NCBI GenBank assembly: GCA_029261715.1
Contig: JAJDAT010000025.1
Location: forward strand, 372,001-436,000
DNA length: 64,000 bases
Direction of reading: 5' to 3'
DNA from: Nitrospinia bacterium
Lineage (GTDB): Bacteria; Nitrospinota; Nitrospinia; Nitrospinales; JAJDAT01
Shown: one piece after another, positions 43,098 through 52,649 of the stretch
How positions within the stretch are numbered: position 1 is the first letter of the stretch
How the letters are laid out: each line of letters starts with the position of its first letter
Program-made: the position numbers and the translations under genes
Notes under the pieces: model-generated
Told to the model about the DNA's origin: nothing
Seen by the model: only the letters and a program-made list of their open reading frames with translations
Database searches by the model: none

Positions 43098-44732
43098 TCA
43101 GTAACCACCAGCGGTTCCATCGCGACGAATTTCTGCGACACCCTGGAATTGACCTGTGGTTTGAGATCTAAGAATCGCGTGTATGGCCCCAAGATAAAAC
43201 GCATAAGGTTCCCGTGCATCTATTTTGTAACCAACATTTCTCAAATAATCTACGATGGCAGGATCGAATCTTTCAGCTTCTAAGCTTAACTTTCCTCCAA
43301 CCGTACAATGCATCCTTGGCTTTAGCATTGCTTCGCCGATAGGTTGGTCGCCGTCAATGATGTGGGAGAGAAATTGACTCATAGCCGAAAATATACGTTC
43401 GCTTCCCGGACTTCCCGCAACCAACCAGGGTTTATTACTGTTATGAAATGCGATTATGGGAGCTACTGAACTCCAGGGGATAGCATTGGGTCTTAAATAG
43501 TAAGGATGAGAAGGATCTTTGGTATCTAATGAACTCATGTAGTTGTTGTATAAAAAACCTAATCCTCGAGCCGCAATTTTTGCTCCATATACAAGTTCAA
43601 TGGATTGGGTAATGCCAATGGCGTTGCCTTCCGAATCCATCGCGGAAAGATGGGTGGTATCGTTGTTTAAAGTGAAAAGTTCTGTTAACGGAAGAGTGGG
43701 GTCAATCTCGTCGCGAATGGAAGAGGAAAGTTTTCTGGCGAAGTCCAGGCTGAGAATTTTATTGTCATGTGGCAGCTGAGGATAAATATTAGGATCAAAG
43801 GGACGTTCTTTATGATTTAGCAAACCCTTTCTAAAAGTTTCTGCGAGGAAATGAAACATTTTCGGAGTGGGATTTTTGAAAAACTTTGAAGGGAGGTTTT
43901 TCATCATTTGCAAAACCAAAAGCAAAGTTCTCCCCGATCCGGGAGGGGGACAAGTAAAAATCTTAACCTTACGATAACTTCTACGAATGGGTTTTCTCTC
44001 TACAGGCCAGGGGATTAAAGCCAGGTCTTCGGCTCTTAAAAATCCTTCATGGAACCGCATGTCTTCGTCAATTTGTTGAGCGATGCCGCCTGAATAAAAC
44101 CCTTTCACTCCATATTGAGCCAAGTGCGCAAGTAAAGCGGCTAAGTCTTTTTGGAAGAATTGTTCTCCTACTTCATAAGGTTCTTTACCTTCTTTTAAAA
44201 AATATTTTGCCCCTGAAAGAGAATCCGTACTGAGAAGTTTTTCTTGTTCTCTTTTTTGGAGATCATGCTGTAACTGGGTAATTTTGTAACCTTCTTGGGC
44301 AATTGTGATGGCCGGCCTTAATACATCAGACCAATTTAGTTTTCCGTATCTAAAATGGAGATATCCTAAAAATGCTGGAGTGCTGGGAACAGTGGTGGCC
44401 TTATATCCCTGAAACCGTTGAGTTTTTTGATCGATACGGTCGATATGAGCAAGGGAAGGGACGCGACTTGATCCATCCAGGGCAATAGTTTTCCCATTAA
44501 AATGAAGAATGGCGGCAGATTGTCCGCCAAGACCGCTTGCTTGAGGTTCGCACACTCCAAGCGCAAATGCGGATGCGACTGCTGCATCAACAGCGTTTCC
44601 GCCTTGTCGCAACATTTCGACTCCAGCTTGAGTGGCTTCGGGAAAAGCTGTAGACACCATTCCGTTATCGGCTGTGGCGCATTTACCATCTTGGGTTTGG
44701 CTAAATCGGCCTTCGATTTTTTCTAATTTCAT
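43098..44732 (-). CDS. Gamma-glutamyltransferase family protein, cytoplasmic form
   Basis: 544 residues. ASAFALGVCEPQASGLGGQSAAI and the nucleophile motif TTHLSAMD (auto-cleavage before the Thr) show a normal N-terminal nucleophile hydrolase; GSPGSERIFSAMSQ completes the pocket. No signal peptide is visible, unlike the classical periplasmic enzyme, so a cytoplasmic role is likely. Start at 44732 overlaps the upstream ATP-grasp/M20 gene by 4 nt. Confidence 0.9.
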   Translation of the reverse strand: MKLEKIEGRFSQTQDGKCATADNGMVSTAFPEATQAGVEMLRQGGNAVDAAVASAFALGVCEPQASGLGGQSAAILHFNGKTIALDGSSRVPSLAHIDRIDQKTQRFQGYKATTVPSTPAFLGYLHFRYGKLNWSDVLRPAITIAQEGYKITQLQHDLQKREQEKLLSTDSLSGAKYFLKEGKEPYEVGEQFFQKDLAALLAHLAQYGVKGFYSGGIAQQIDEDMRFHEGFLRAEDLALIPWPVERKPIRRSYRKVKIFTCPPPGSGRTLLLVLQMMKNLPSKFFKNPTPKMFHFLAETFRKGLLNHKERPFDPNIYPQLPHDNKILSLDFARKLSSSIRDEIDPTLPLTELFTLNNDTTHLSAMDSEGNAIGITQSIELVYGAKIAARGLGFLYNNYMSSLDTKDPSHPYYLRPNAIPWSSVAPIIAFHNSNKPWLVAGSPGSERIFSAMSQFLSHIIDGDQPIGEAMLKPRMHCTVGGKLSLEAERFDPAIVDYLRNVGYKIDAREPYAFYLGAIHAILRSQTTGQFQGVAEIRRDGTAGGY

Positions 44733-46921
44733 GCCGCGAAATTCTTGGCAGATTTAAAAATGGTATACGCCAAAAGAACGCTACGGTCGATCAAGCTATC
44801 TCGCACAATATATTCATTGCTAGTTCCTAAGCCTCCGGAGACTGGGCCCAAGCCGTCTATCGCCGGAGTTCCTGGAGCGACATAAGCTAATAGGGATGCA
44901 TCTCCTGCATCTGATTTTTTCACCCTAACTTCAACTAGCTTGGCTGTTTTTTCAATGTCCTCAAAAAACTTTAGCGAATTTTCATTTTCCAGAAACGGTT
45001 TTCTCTGCGGTCCCTTAGTAATATGAACTTTGATATTACTTGTAGACTTGGTTTCAAAAATCTTATGAATTTGTTCTTCTAAATATTTTCTTTTATCGGC
45101 GAGCCTGTATCTTATTAAGAACGACAATGCCGCATGATAGGCGGGTTGCGCTTCTGCGCCTTTTGTTTCTATACCCGTCAAGGTGACGTAAGAGCCGTCT
45201 GTTTCGGAGTTTAACTTCTTAAGCGAGGCAACTTTTTGTGCGATAAATAAAATGGGATCGTCTGTTTCCGAAGAGGATTTCGATCCCAACTTTGTTTGAA
45301 GACGGTTAATTTCGATCTCGTAATGAAGAGAGCCATAACAAGAGGTTAATATCTCTCCTGATAGACCAGCTCCATTAAGGCCAGCCACATAGCTAGATTT
45401 AGAAGAAAGCTCTTCTAAAATAGGTTTTGAAGAACGTCCCCCCTTGGAATTATCCGAAATAAGTAAAATTCCGCATTTAATTTTTCTTAAAGATCGGGTA
45501 TACCTGAGAGCCTTTAAAGCTCCCAATAAAACAGCTAACCCGCCTTTACCATGCGAAACACCCGTGCCATAGATACGACCGCGTTCTTCAGAAAAAGGGG
45601 AATAATCTTCATAGTCGACCGAATTGTCTAGACTACCAACTAAAAGAATATCGTTGTGTTCGTCCATGTGGTTAGAGAGATAGAGGATATTGCCTAATTC
45701 CGCTCTCGAATGAACTTGCCGGTTGAACCCCATTGAAGAAAGCTGATTGGAATACCAACGCCCTAACGAATTCACACCTTCGCTGTTTTGAACGTAGGAA
45801 TTAATTTCGACCATTTTGGATAATTGGTCTTCTATGGTCGTTAAGTTTCCTCTGAGAAAACTTCTTAGCCGAATGCGGAGCGGATCATTTTTTGCTTTGG
45901 ACTCAGGTTCCTCTGTCCCGATTTGCTCAATTTGTCGACTGCCAAAGTAACGCTCTACTGCAACGTCCAACATCCGATTGATCATGGTTTCGAACGTATA
46001 GCCAGCTTTTTCCGCCGCATGGACATAAGACCCTGTACTACCAAGGCTAGCCATTGAATTGAGTTCTAAAATGTAAAAATTACCGTCGCTGTCCATTCGG
46101 AAGTCGACCCGGCCAAAATCATAAATACCTAAAACTTGAAAAGTTTCTCTCGTTAACTTTCTAAGAGTTTCCGCTTGTTCTTCACTTAAGTTAGCGGGAC
46201 AAATTTTTCCTTTTGGCGTTTTAAGTTTGTCTTCTAAGCTCTGAATTGCGTTGGGGTCGCCTTTTAAGTCTATTTCTACGATTGGCAAAATTTCTGGATC
46301 TCGGTTTCCTATTAATCCAACAGCAAACTCCCTTCCTGGAATGAATTTCTCTACTAAAACCGGTTGTTTGAATTGCTCCACTAAATTGGTGATAGCCGTT
46401 TTAAGCGAATTCAAATCATGGATTACTTGAATCCCTAGAGAAACCGCTTCCATTTTTGGTTTTGTAATTACGGGAAACGGTAAATCTTCTGGGATTTGAT
46501 CGGCGTTAAAAAATACCCAATAAGGAGCTGTTGGCAATCCGGCGGCGTGAACCATCATCTTCGTAGTCACTTTATCCAAAGCGACACCATGCCCAGCAGG
46601 ACTGGAACCGACATAAGGGATACCGACCATTTCTAAAAGGGAAGGTATATGAGTGTAGCGGCTAACTCCTTGAAGACCATAAGCCATATTGAACACCATG
46701 CCTGGTTGTTCGCCTTGAACAACGCGCGGCATAAAGTTTTGAAGTTGTTCAATGACGTTGATATTACCGTCAATCACTCGAACGTTATGGCCGCCTTTTT
46801 CTAGCGAAGAAGCCACTCGTTCAACAGTTTTTGGGTTGTATGTTTCCTGATTCTGCATCCCAAAGACGTTAATAACGCCTTCTTTGTCTTCCGATTTGTT
46901 GTAGATAACCGCTACTTTCAT
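44729..46921 (-). CDS. ATP-grasp ligase (D-Ala-D-Ala ligase-like) fused to degenerate M20 peptidase domain
   Basis: 730 residues. Residues 1-325 are an ATP-grasp ligase with GVALDKVTTKMMVHAAG, FPVITKPKMEAVSLGI, VEKFIPGREFAVGLIG and DFRMDSDGNFYILELNSMASLGSTG, like D-Ala-D-Ala ligases. Residues 355-725 have the M20 fold (RIYGTGVSHGKGGLAVLLGALKALR; GLGPVSGGLGTSNEYI), but the usual metal ligands are changed: the His-x-Asp motif is GSLD, the D-x-KGG motif is HGKGG, and the EE motif is DNSKGG. The second domain is therefore probably not an active metallopeptidase. First gene of an operon with GGT and the N-formylglutamate amidohydrolase-like gene. Confidence 0.82.
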   Translation of the reverse strand: MKVAVIYNKSEDKEGVINVFGMQNQETYNPKTVERVASSLEKGGHNVRVIDGNINVIEQLQNFMPRVVQGEQPGMVFNMAYGLQGVSRYTHIPSLLEMVGIPYVGSSPAGHGVALDKVTTKMMVHAAGLPTAPYWVFFNADQIPEDLPFPVITKPKMEAVSLGIQVIHDLNSLKTAITNLVEQFKQPVLVEKFIPGREFAVGLIGNRDPEILPIVEIDLKGDPNAIQSLEDKLKTPKGKICPANLSEEQAETLRKLTRETFQVLGIYDFGRVDFRMDSDGNFYILELNSMASLGSTGSYVHAAEKAGYTFETMINRMLDVAVERYFGSRQIEQIGTEEPESKAKNDPLRIRLRSFLRGNLTTIEDQLSKMVEINSYVQNSEGVNSLGRWYSNQLSSMGFNRQVHSRAELGNILYLSNHMDEHNDILLVGSLDNSVDYEDYSPFSEERGRIYGTGVSHGKGGLAVLLGALKALRYTRSLRKIKCGILLISDNSKGGRSSKPILEELSSKSSYVAGLNGAGLSGEILTSCYGSLHYEIEINRLQTKLGSKSSSETDDPILFIAQKVASLKKLNSETDGSYVTLTGIETKGAEAQPAYHAALSFLIRYRLADKRKYLEEQIHKIFETKSTSNIKVHITKGPQRKPFLENENSLKFFEDIEKTAKLVEVRVKKSDAGDASLLAYVAPGTPAIDGLGPVSGGLGTSNEYIVRDSLIDRSVLLAYTIFKSAKNFAA

Positions 46922-48100
46922 TTTTTCCTTTTGGGCAAATGGGTGAAAAAATTTAATTGGCTTTAAGCCGCACCCATCTATTCCATTTTTGGCGCCAAAG
47001 TAGAGAAAGAACGCATCCCCCTTAAAATGCTTTTAATTTCAATGTGTTATCTGGTTTTGGGTGGCGAAGGGTATGAAATTATTTTTAAAAGTTTAAAAAT
47101 TTTTAGAAGATTATCTAATTAACAAAAATCAATTTTGGAAAAATTAACAGCTCTGGAGATGGCGAATGCCTAGTTTGAGATTTGTTGTTTTTCGTATTTT
47201 CAATGCTTTTGGTGGGGATGATGGCATTTCAATGAAAATAATAGATCCTACTGGTTTTTTATTTTTTTAACCTTCGTTCATGGTTTACTTGGGGGGGAGG
47301 GGCGCTATATAAAATAAGACAGAGAAAGTCTATCCCCACCGAAGAGCAAAAAACGGTCGTTAATTTTTCCATAAGATCTACTTCCGTCGCTTGGAGTTTA
47401 ACTTCAGATAATTCACAAACTCTCATAATGAATTAAGATTCAAGATTATATTTTAGACCTTAGATAACTCTTAACTAGTCATGAACTAAATAAATATTAA
47501 GAGGATCAAATATCTCCGAAATTCATTTCTCCGCTAAGGTTGTAAAAAAATAAATTTAGCCTTACTTTTCTTCCAAATTAAATTATCCAATCCCTGAAAA
47601 ATTTTTAAAAAATTAAAAAACTTTCCGATCTGCGCCAAGTCTCGTTGAGGCAATAGTCCTTTAATTTTCAGTGTTTCAGCGTTCTCCGTCTCTCAAATAA
47701 ATTGGCGCCGATTTTGAAGATAATTAGGCGTATGAATTTTAAAACAAGGCTTGTTAATTTGGGAAAGGTTGCCATCCTTTTCTCAAGGCTGGTTCAGATC
47801 TGAAAAACCTGAGATCGACCTCCTCAAGGTTTTTCTTTCTGAATTGGCTCGCGGATGAATGTTAGTTTTGAAAAGTTTTAAAAACCAGATAAATAAAGAG
47901 GAGAAAAAAGCTCATGAGTCGCTTGGTTGTTTAATCATTTTCGAAGTATTTGCTCGGTCCAAAATTTTTATTTAAAAGGCGAGGAAATTTACTAAACATG
48001 AAAACCTTGAAGATAGGCTTAAAGAATTAGATACAAAAAGTCTTTCTGAAATTTAAATTGACCCGCTGTCCCATTAAACTTTTTATTGAGTTTTTTAGAT
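46922..48100. other. Gene-free AT-rich stretch
   Basis: About 1.2 kb between the ATP-grasp gene and the first small plus-strand gene. I see no convincing ORF, tRNA or terminator. The minus-strand gene must be promoted from the right part of this stretch. Confidence 0.5.
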
Positions 48101-48310
48101 ATGAACATAACAAATGTTAAATATTCTCAAGAGTACAATGATGAAAATTTTTATGATGAAAGTGATTTTGAAACTTTTTATTCAAACAAAGTGATTAAAC
48201 AAACACTCAGAGGTAAGAGGTTTAAATCAAATGAAGAGAAAGAGGTATTTGATTATTTTCGATCTCGTCAAACTCAAAAAAAATCACATAAGGAGGATCG
48301 TCAAACTTGA
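48101..48310 (+). CDS. Small hydrophilic protein, unknown
   Basis: 69 residues from the ATG at 48101 (a TTG at 48086 is possible). Acidic and Tyr-rich first half (YSQEYNDENFYDESDFETFY) and a basic second half ending KKSHKEDRQT. No signal peptide. No clear ribosome binding site, so weak as a gene. Confidence 0.35.
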   Translation: MNITNVKYSQEYNDENFYDESDFETFYSNKVIKQTLRGKRFKSNEEKEVFDYFRSRQTQKKSHKEDRQT

Positions 48311-48453
48311 CGAAAAAGAAAATTAAATATTGAGTACTGGGCGATAGAAATAGGGAATTTTGTTTTATACAACTTCAAGGAGATAAAGCGCTAAATCGCT
48401 GGGTCTAAATGGAAAGTTTTATCATATCTTTTTAAGAAGAGGAGTCTCTTATT

Positions 48454-48777
48454 ATGAGTAGCAAGCCCCCGGTTCGTCATTTTGGTAATGGTGGAATTTA
48501 TAACTTGGATTCTGGAATCGGCTTTTTTTTCTTTTCTAGGAAATTGGATCAGATGATTGACCGTTTAATGAGCATACCAGGTATTTCTTCAATAAATTTG
48601 CCCAATCTTTCTTCAGTAAATAGTCTCGATTTTTCTTCAATGCCAATTGAATTAAATGGGTCTGCCAATATTAAAAGCAATGAAACTAAATCGTTAAAAA
48701 AATATTGTCGCCCAGAATGGCAAAAACGCTCGCCTATTAAAGATGTTTTTTGTCGCTATGGAGTTTATTGTTCTTAG
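48454..48777 (+). CDS. Small protein with Ser/Leu-rich middle, unknown
   Basis: 107 residues with a good AGAGGAG ribosome binding site and ATG. N-terminus SSKPPVRHFGNGGIYNLDSG, a run FFFFSR, a middle repeat of I/L-SS (PGISSINLPNLSSVNSLDFSS), and a C-terminus with CRPEW and FCRYGVYC. No family recognised. Confidence 0.5.
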   Translation: MSSKPPVRHFGNGGIYNLDSGIGFFFFSRKLDQMIDRLMSIPGISSINLPNLSSVNSLDFSSMPIELNGSANIKSNETKSLKKYCRPEWQKRSPIKDVFCRYGVYCS

Positions 48778-48817
48778 GTTAGATTAATAAACCTCTATTT
48801 TTAAAAGGAAGTCCATT

Positions 48818-48985
48818 ATGTTTCATGAAGTGAAAGTTTTGGATTCAAAGGGAAAACTAAAAAAAACCTTAAATAGTAAAGAATTGAGTCAGCAATATTG
48901 GAAAGAAATTGATTCTGAGGCAAACACCAGAAAAAGGGTTTCTGGAAAAGAAAAAAAAACTAGAAAAAAAGGTAAAAAAGATTAG
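48818..48985 (+). CDS. Short basic protein
   Basis: 55 residues, with an AAGGAAG ribosome binding site 7 nt before the ATG. It starts MFHEVKVLDSKGKLKKTLNS and ends in a Lys-rich tail (KEKKTRKKGKKD). The strong ribosome binding site and the location between two similar small genes support it. Unknown function; possible nucleic-acid binding. Confidence 0.5.
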   Translation: MFHEVKVLDSKGKLKKTLNSKELSQQYWKEIDSEANTRKRVSGKEKKTRKKGKKD

Positions 48986-49082
48986 AAATTTGCAGAGCCT
49001 GAATTTTGAGTAGAGCAAATTTAATAGGCTCTTTTTATTCTAATGTTAGCCCAAGATTGGAAAGGAATAATTAGGTGATGAA

Positions 49083-49415
49083 GTGAAGCTTAAACAAGTA
49101 ATTTCACTATATCTTTTAGTGATGTGTTTGTCTCTTATAGCCAATACTAGCTTTAATAAAGCCTCTGAAGAGACCGAGGAAGAGGATATGTTTGTTGAAG
49201 ATATTTCTAATAATGGAAATAACTTATCAAAAAGAAATAAGGGGTATTCATTAAGCACGGAGAAAAACACGGAATTAAAAGAAAATTCAATGAGGGGATT
49301 AGAGGAAAAAAAAATGTCGTCAAAAGATTCTTGGAAATATTTTTACGAAGAATCAATCCAAAAACAAAATGATACTTCATTGGATGAAAAAGATTATGAC
49401 GGAATTTATAAATAG
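49083..49415 (+). CDS. Small exported acidic protein with C-terminal DSWxYF motif
   Basis: 110 residues from a GTG start. Signal peptide (about 1-22, ISLYLLVMCLSLIANTS), then a hydrophilic, Glu/Asp/Asn/Lys-rich chain. The C-terminal motif KDSWKYFYEESI is shared with the 52211-52543 product (EDSWSYFHENSI). No Cys. Followed by the YfdX gene after 57 nt, probably in one transcript. Confidence 0.55.
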   Translation: MKLKQVISLYLLVMCLSLIANTSFNKASEETEEEDMFVEDISNNGNNLSKRNKGYSLSTEKNTELKENSMRGLEEKKMSSKDSWKYFYEESIQKQNDTSLDEKDYDGIYK

Positions 49416-49472
49416 TTGGTTTTCTAAGAACTAAAAGTAACAATTTCTTATGAAAAATATAGAAGGAAAAAG

Positions 49473-50465
49473 GTGCATATTTTGTTTGACAAATTAAGGA
49501 CGGTAATTACAAAAATCTTGATTATTTTGACGATCATATTTGCAGCTGGTATGAGAGACAGTCAGACAGCATACGCTTTAGATAATAAAAAAGATGTGAA
49601 AGCTCGGATTACGGCGGCTTCTGATATAAAAGTCCTTGCCATTCTTACAGATGAAGAATTCCAAGCTGTGGCTCTATCCTCAGGGCGCATTTTAAAACAT
49701 GTTGAATCTGCCAGGCAGGCGATTGCCGACGGGAAGAAAGATGACGCTGCTGCTCATGTAAATCAGGGGTTAAAGCTAATTCGGATAATTGAAAATTCCG
49801 TTCCCAAGCATAGGGTTACTACTGAAATAAAATCTGGAAATATTAGCTATCGTCATGAAGAGGATGTTGCGTTACGTTATGTTGATATTTATGACGAGCA
49901 GCATATAGAAGATATTATTACCCCTTTGATACAAGCTAGAAAAAAAAATGATGATTCAAAAAACTTTGCGATAGAGGAGAGAGAGTCTGAGCTTACTACG
50001 CCTTCTGAAAACATCGCAATCAGTGAACACACGTCTATGAAGTTAGATATCATAATTGCTCAGCGTATGCTTGAAGCGGCGAAAAAGGATCTTAAAGCAG
50101 GAAAGGTTGAGGATGCAGACGATGACCTGTTTACGCTTCAAGATGACGCAATTACTTTTGTTTCTTACATGGTTGAACTGCCGTTGGTTGAAGCGGCGGA
50201 TAATCTAAAGCTTGCGCAACTCCAGATAAATGATGGGTTAGCTGCTGAAGCATTGAATGCTTTGAAGCTTGCCTCAGATGATTTAAAGGATTATGAGAAG
50301 GAAGCGGGAGAAAATCGAGCTAAAGAGGTTCGGCAGCTTCATCAGGAGATAGATAAACTTACCAAATCTGTTAAAAATGAAAATGGTTTGATGAAAATAA
50401 TGGGTAGAAGTAAGAAAGAGATAGGCATCTGGTGGAGCAAAGCTGTTAAATGGATGAGAAGTTAG
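49473..50465 (+). CDS. YfdX family exported protein
   Basis: 330 residues from a GTG start with AAGGAAAAAG upstream. Signal peptide (about 1-37, IIFAAGMRDSQTAYA). YfdX-like domain (about 60-240): SGRILKHVESARQAIADGKKD, DAAAHVNQGLKLIRIIENSV and a later similar helical repeat AQRMLEAAKKDLKAGKVEDA. YfdX of E. coli is a stress-linked periplasmic protein of unknown mechanism. The remainder is helical and charged. It sits among small exported acidic protein genes, which suggests an envelope stress role (inference). Confidence 0.8.
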   Translation: MHILFDKLRTVITKILIILTIIFAAGMRDSQTAYALDNKKDVKARITAASDIKVLAILTDEEFQAVALSSGRILKHVESARQAIADGKKDDAAAHVNQGLKLIRIIENSVPKHRVTTEIKSGNISYRHEEDVALRYVDIYDEQHIEDIITPLIQARKKNDDSKNFAIEERESELTTPSENIAISEHTSMKLDIIIAQRMLEAAKKDLKAGKVEDADDDLFTLQDDAITFVSYMVELPLVEAADNLKLAQLQINDGLAAEALNALKLASDDLKDYEKEAGENRAKEVRQLHQEIDKLTKSVKNENGLMKIMGRSKKEIGIWWSKAVKWMRS

Positions 50466-51135
50466 AAAAATTAAAATTGAACTTTAATTAAGCGCTAAGA
50501 GTTAAAAGTATAAAAGGATAACCAAATGGTTATCTTTCTGAATATGGGTGTTTATTATAAATACTTCGAATTTAATTTCCCTTCAATTATTTGTTAAGGA
50601 AAAAAGTAGATTGTCTCGGTATAAAATTTTCAGGTTTTTTAAAATATTTTTGTCACAATTTTTTTTCTAATTCCCTCCTAGACGCATTAAATATAATTTC
50701 TAACAATATAAAATTTATTTTAAAAAATTAAAATAATTTCCGTTATCAGAATTGCTTGGTGTAGCGTTTATCACTTGATTTTATAGGCTTTTGGGGGATT
50801 TTTATCTTGAACTGGTTTTGGAACAGTTTTTGAATTAGTTGTTATGCGCGTGAATAAGAACGATTAATTTTTCTATAACGTTTCAAGGAAATTTCGAATT
50901 CCACTTGTGATTGCTAAATATTTTTGGTCGCTTTTTTTTGGAAAAAGAAAAGCCTTTTAATTCTCTCAAGTAGATGAATCGATTTTGATCATAAAGGTCC
51001 AAAAACTCTAAGAGAATATATGTTTGGTTTTAATATTAATTTGTGAAAGGAAAAGGGATGTGGGATGTAAACCATTAAAAAATTGAAAATAAGAAATACA
51101 ATTATAATCAAACATTTAATAATAAGGAAAAAGCT
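50466..51135. other. Gene-free AT-rich stretch
   Basis: About 670 bp with no ORF that I can support. A ribosome binding site (AAGGAAAAAGCT) at its end belongs to the 51136 gene. Confidence 0.5.
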
Positions 51136-51438
51136 ATGAAAAAAAATATTATTTGGATTTTAAGTATTTTATTGATTGGTTCGTTAATTTTTGTGAATAA
51201 CGCTGTATCGGAAGATTTACCTGAGGATTCGCTAGAAAATAATCAAATTTCAATGGATCCTAATTTTGAAGTGATTGTGCCCGATTCTAACGAAGACTTT
51301 CAAGACGAGATTAACCCTGCTTTGGAACCAGAAGGAGATCCTGATTATGATAATTTGTTTAAAGAAGAGCTTCCTGGTTCTGAGGAGTTGGAAGATGAGA
51401 ATAGTATTGCTTCAGAATCCGGAAAAATTATTGAATAG
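51136..51438 (+). CDS. Small exported acidic protein
   Basis: 100 residues. Signal peptide (1-25, IIWILSILLIGSLIFVNNAVS). The mature part is almost entirely acidic and Pro/Asn-rich (PEDSLENNQISMDPNFEVIV, ... EGDPDYDNLFKEELPGSEEL). Good ribosome binding site, and a strong terminator 40 nt downstream, so it forms a complete single-gene unit. Resembles its neighbours at 49083 and 52211 in type but lacks the DSWxYF motif. Confidence 0.6.
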   Translation: MKKNIIWILSILLIGSLIFVNNAVSEDLPEDSLENNQISMDPNFEVIVPDSNEDFQDEINPALEPEGDPDYDNLFKEELPGSEELEDENSIASESGKIIE

Positions 51439-51478
51439 ATTTTTATAATTAAAGTACTAGAGCAAATTTATATGGAAG

Positions 51479-51507
51479 GCCCCAGGTATTTTCCTGGGGC
51501 TTTTTTT
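51479..51507 (+). terminator. Rho-independent terminator
   Basis: Perfect 8-bp stem GCCCCAGG/CCTGGGGC with loop TATTTT and seven T residues. Ends the 51136-51438 transcript. Confidence 0.92.
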
Positions 51508-51833
51508 GTTGCCTGGTTTATAGACGCTACAATTTTTTACTCATATTGAAGTAGAAGCTTTCCTTCTCTTTATGCTGCCTTTAAAGATTGGAAGAATATG
51601 AAATATTTTTTAAATTTTTAGAAAATTTTTTAATCATCAAATTAACAACTTTTTCTAACATATTAAAAATAAATAAGTATTTGTGTTTTTCAATTTTAGG
51701 CATTTGGTACAAAAAATGAATATGGCTAATTAAGGTAAATTCATTGGAGGAAAAGCACTGTCAAATTGGGGCCTGGGACAGAAACAAAATATTTAAACTA
51801 AATTAATTTATTCTTTTATTTGGAGATAAAGAA

Positions 51834-52172
51834 ATGGAATTAAGAAAGAACTTTTTATCAGTAATATTTATGTTTGTATTCATTTCAGTTTCTACCTCTG
51901 CATATAGTTTAGAAGAGGGAATCGGTTTTATAAACCAACCGGTCTTTAAAGTAGATAAATCTTCAGACCAAGCCATAAATTCCTTTAAAAAAGGCGATAA
52001 AACTAGCGAAAGAATTATTTTGGCCGAAGAATCTTTAGATCATGATAAGGCAATGGAGAAAAAGGATAAAAAAAAGAAAATTAAAAAAAAGTCGACAATG
52101 AAAAAAAAGAAAGCTGGTAAAAAGGCTAAGAAAAAAGCTAAGAAAAAAGCCAAAACGAAAGATGAGGATTAA
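51834..52172 (+). CDS. Small exported protein with Lys-rich tail
   Basis: 112 residues, ribosome binding site TTGGAGA, ATG. Signal peptide (about 1-25, LSVIFMFVFISVSTSAYS). The middle (about 26-70) is mixed. The last 35 residues are Lys/Ala tracts (KKAGKKAKKKAKKKAKTKDED), like a histone-H1 tail but exported. Likely to bind anionic polymers such as LPS, polysaccharide or DNA outside the cytoplasm (inference). Confidence 0.6.
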   Translation: MELRKNFLSVIFMFVFISVSTSAYSLEEGIGFINQPVFKVDKSSDQAINSFKKGDKTSERIILAEESLDHDKAMEKKDKKKKIKKKSTMKKKKAGKKAKKKAKKKAKTKDED

Positions 52173-52210
52173 ATATTAAAATCCCTGTTATCAAATAATT
52201 TAATAAAGGT

Positions 52211-52543
52211 ATGCAAATGAAACCGATTCAAATCATTTTACTTAGTATTTTTTTAATTGGTTTTTCGTTTATCAGCAATGCCAATGCAATTGGAGATTCT
52301 GAAAAGGACCAAGAAAATAAATTTTCTATTGAGGAGATTCCCCATATTGATCAAAACTTTTCAGAAGATCCAGACAATTTCCATTTCGAAAAAAAAGAAT
52401 CTTCAATATTAGAAATGGACCATTCTGATGTTTTAGATGAAATAGAAACTCCATCAGAAGACTCTTGGAGTTATTTTCATGAAAATTCAATCTCTGATAT
52501 TGACGACGCTCCTTCTAAAGAAGAAAGTTATGATTTCAATTAG
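52211..52543 (+). CDS. Small exported acidic protein with C-terminal DSWxYF motif
   Basis: 110 residues. Signal peptide (about 1-26, IILLSIFLIGFSFISNANA). Highly acidic mature chain ending EDSWSYFHENSISD...SYDFN. It shares the DSW-x-YF-x-E-x-SI motif with the 49083-49415 product. Ribosome binding site AAAGGT; two in-frame ATGs at codons 1 and 3. Followed by a terminator. Confidence 0.6.
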   Translation: MQMKPIQIILLSIFLIGFSFISNANAIGDSEKDQENKFSIEEIPHIDQNFSEDPDNFHFEKKESSILEMDHSDVLDEIETPSEDSWSYFHENSISDIDDAPSKEESYDFN

Positions 52544-52565
52544 TTCTCTATAGATTGTATTTCAT

Positions 52566-52608
52566 AGGAAAGCTAGAGGAAAACTGCTTCTTTGGCTTTC
52601 CTTTTTTT
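52566..52608 (+). terminator. Probable Rho-independent terminator
   Basis: AGGAAAGC pairs with GCTTTCCT across a 21-nt loop, followed by seven T residues. Just after the 52211 gene. Confidence 0.65.
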
Positions 52609-52649
52609 ATTTTAGAGGTTGTCGCTAACGTTGGGAGTTATTCGGAGCT

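Noticed and set aside
36247-46921. Treating the transporter and GGT genes as certain mobile cargo
   Set aside because: They look like ordinary chromosomal genes. Only the flanking att copies suggest an island, and the left arm is missing, so the segment is reported with low confidence.
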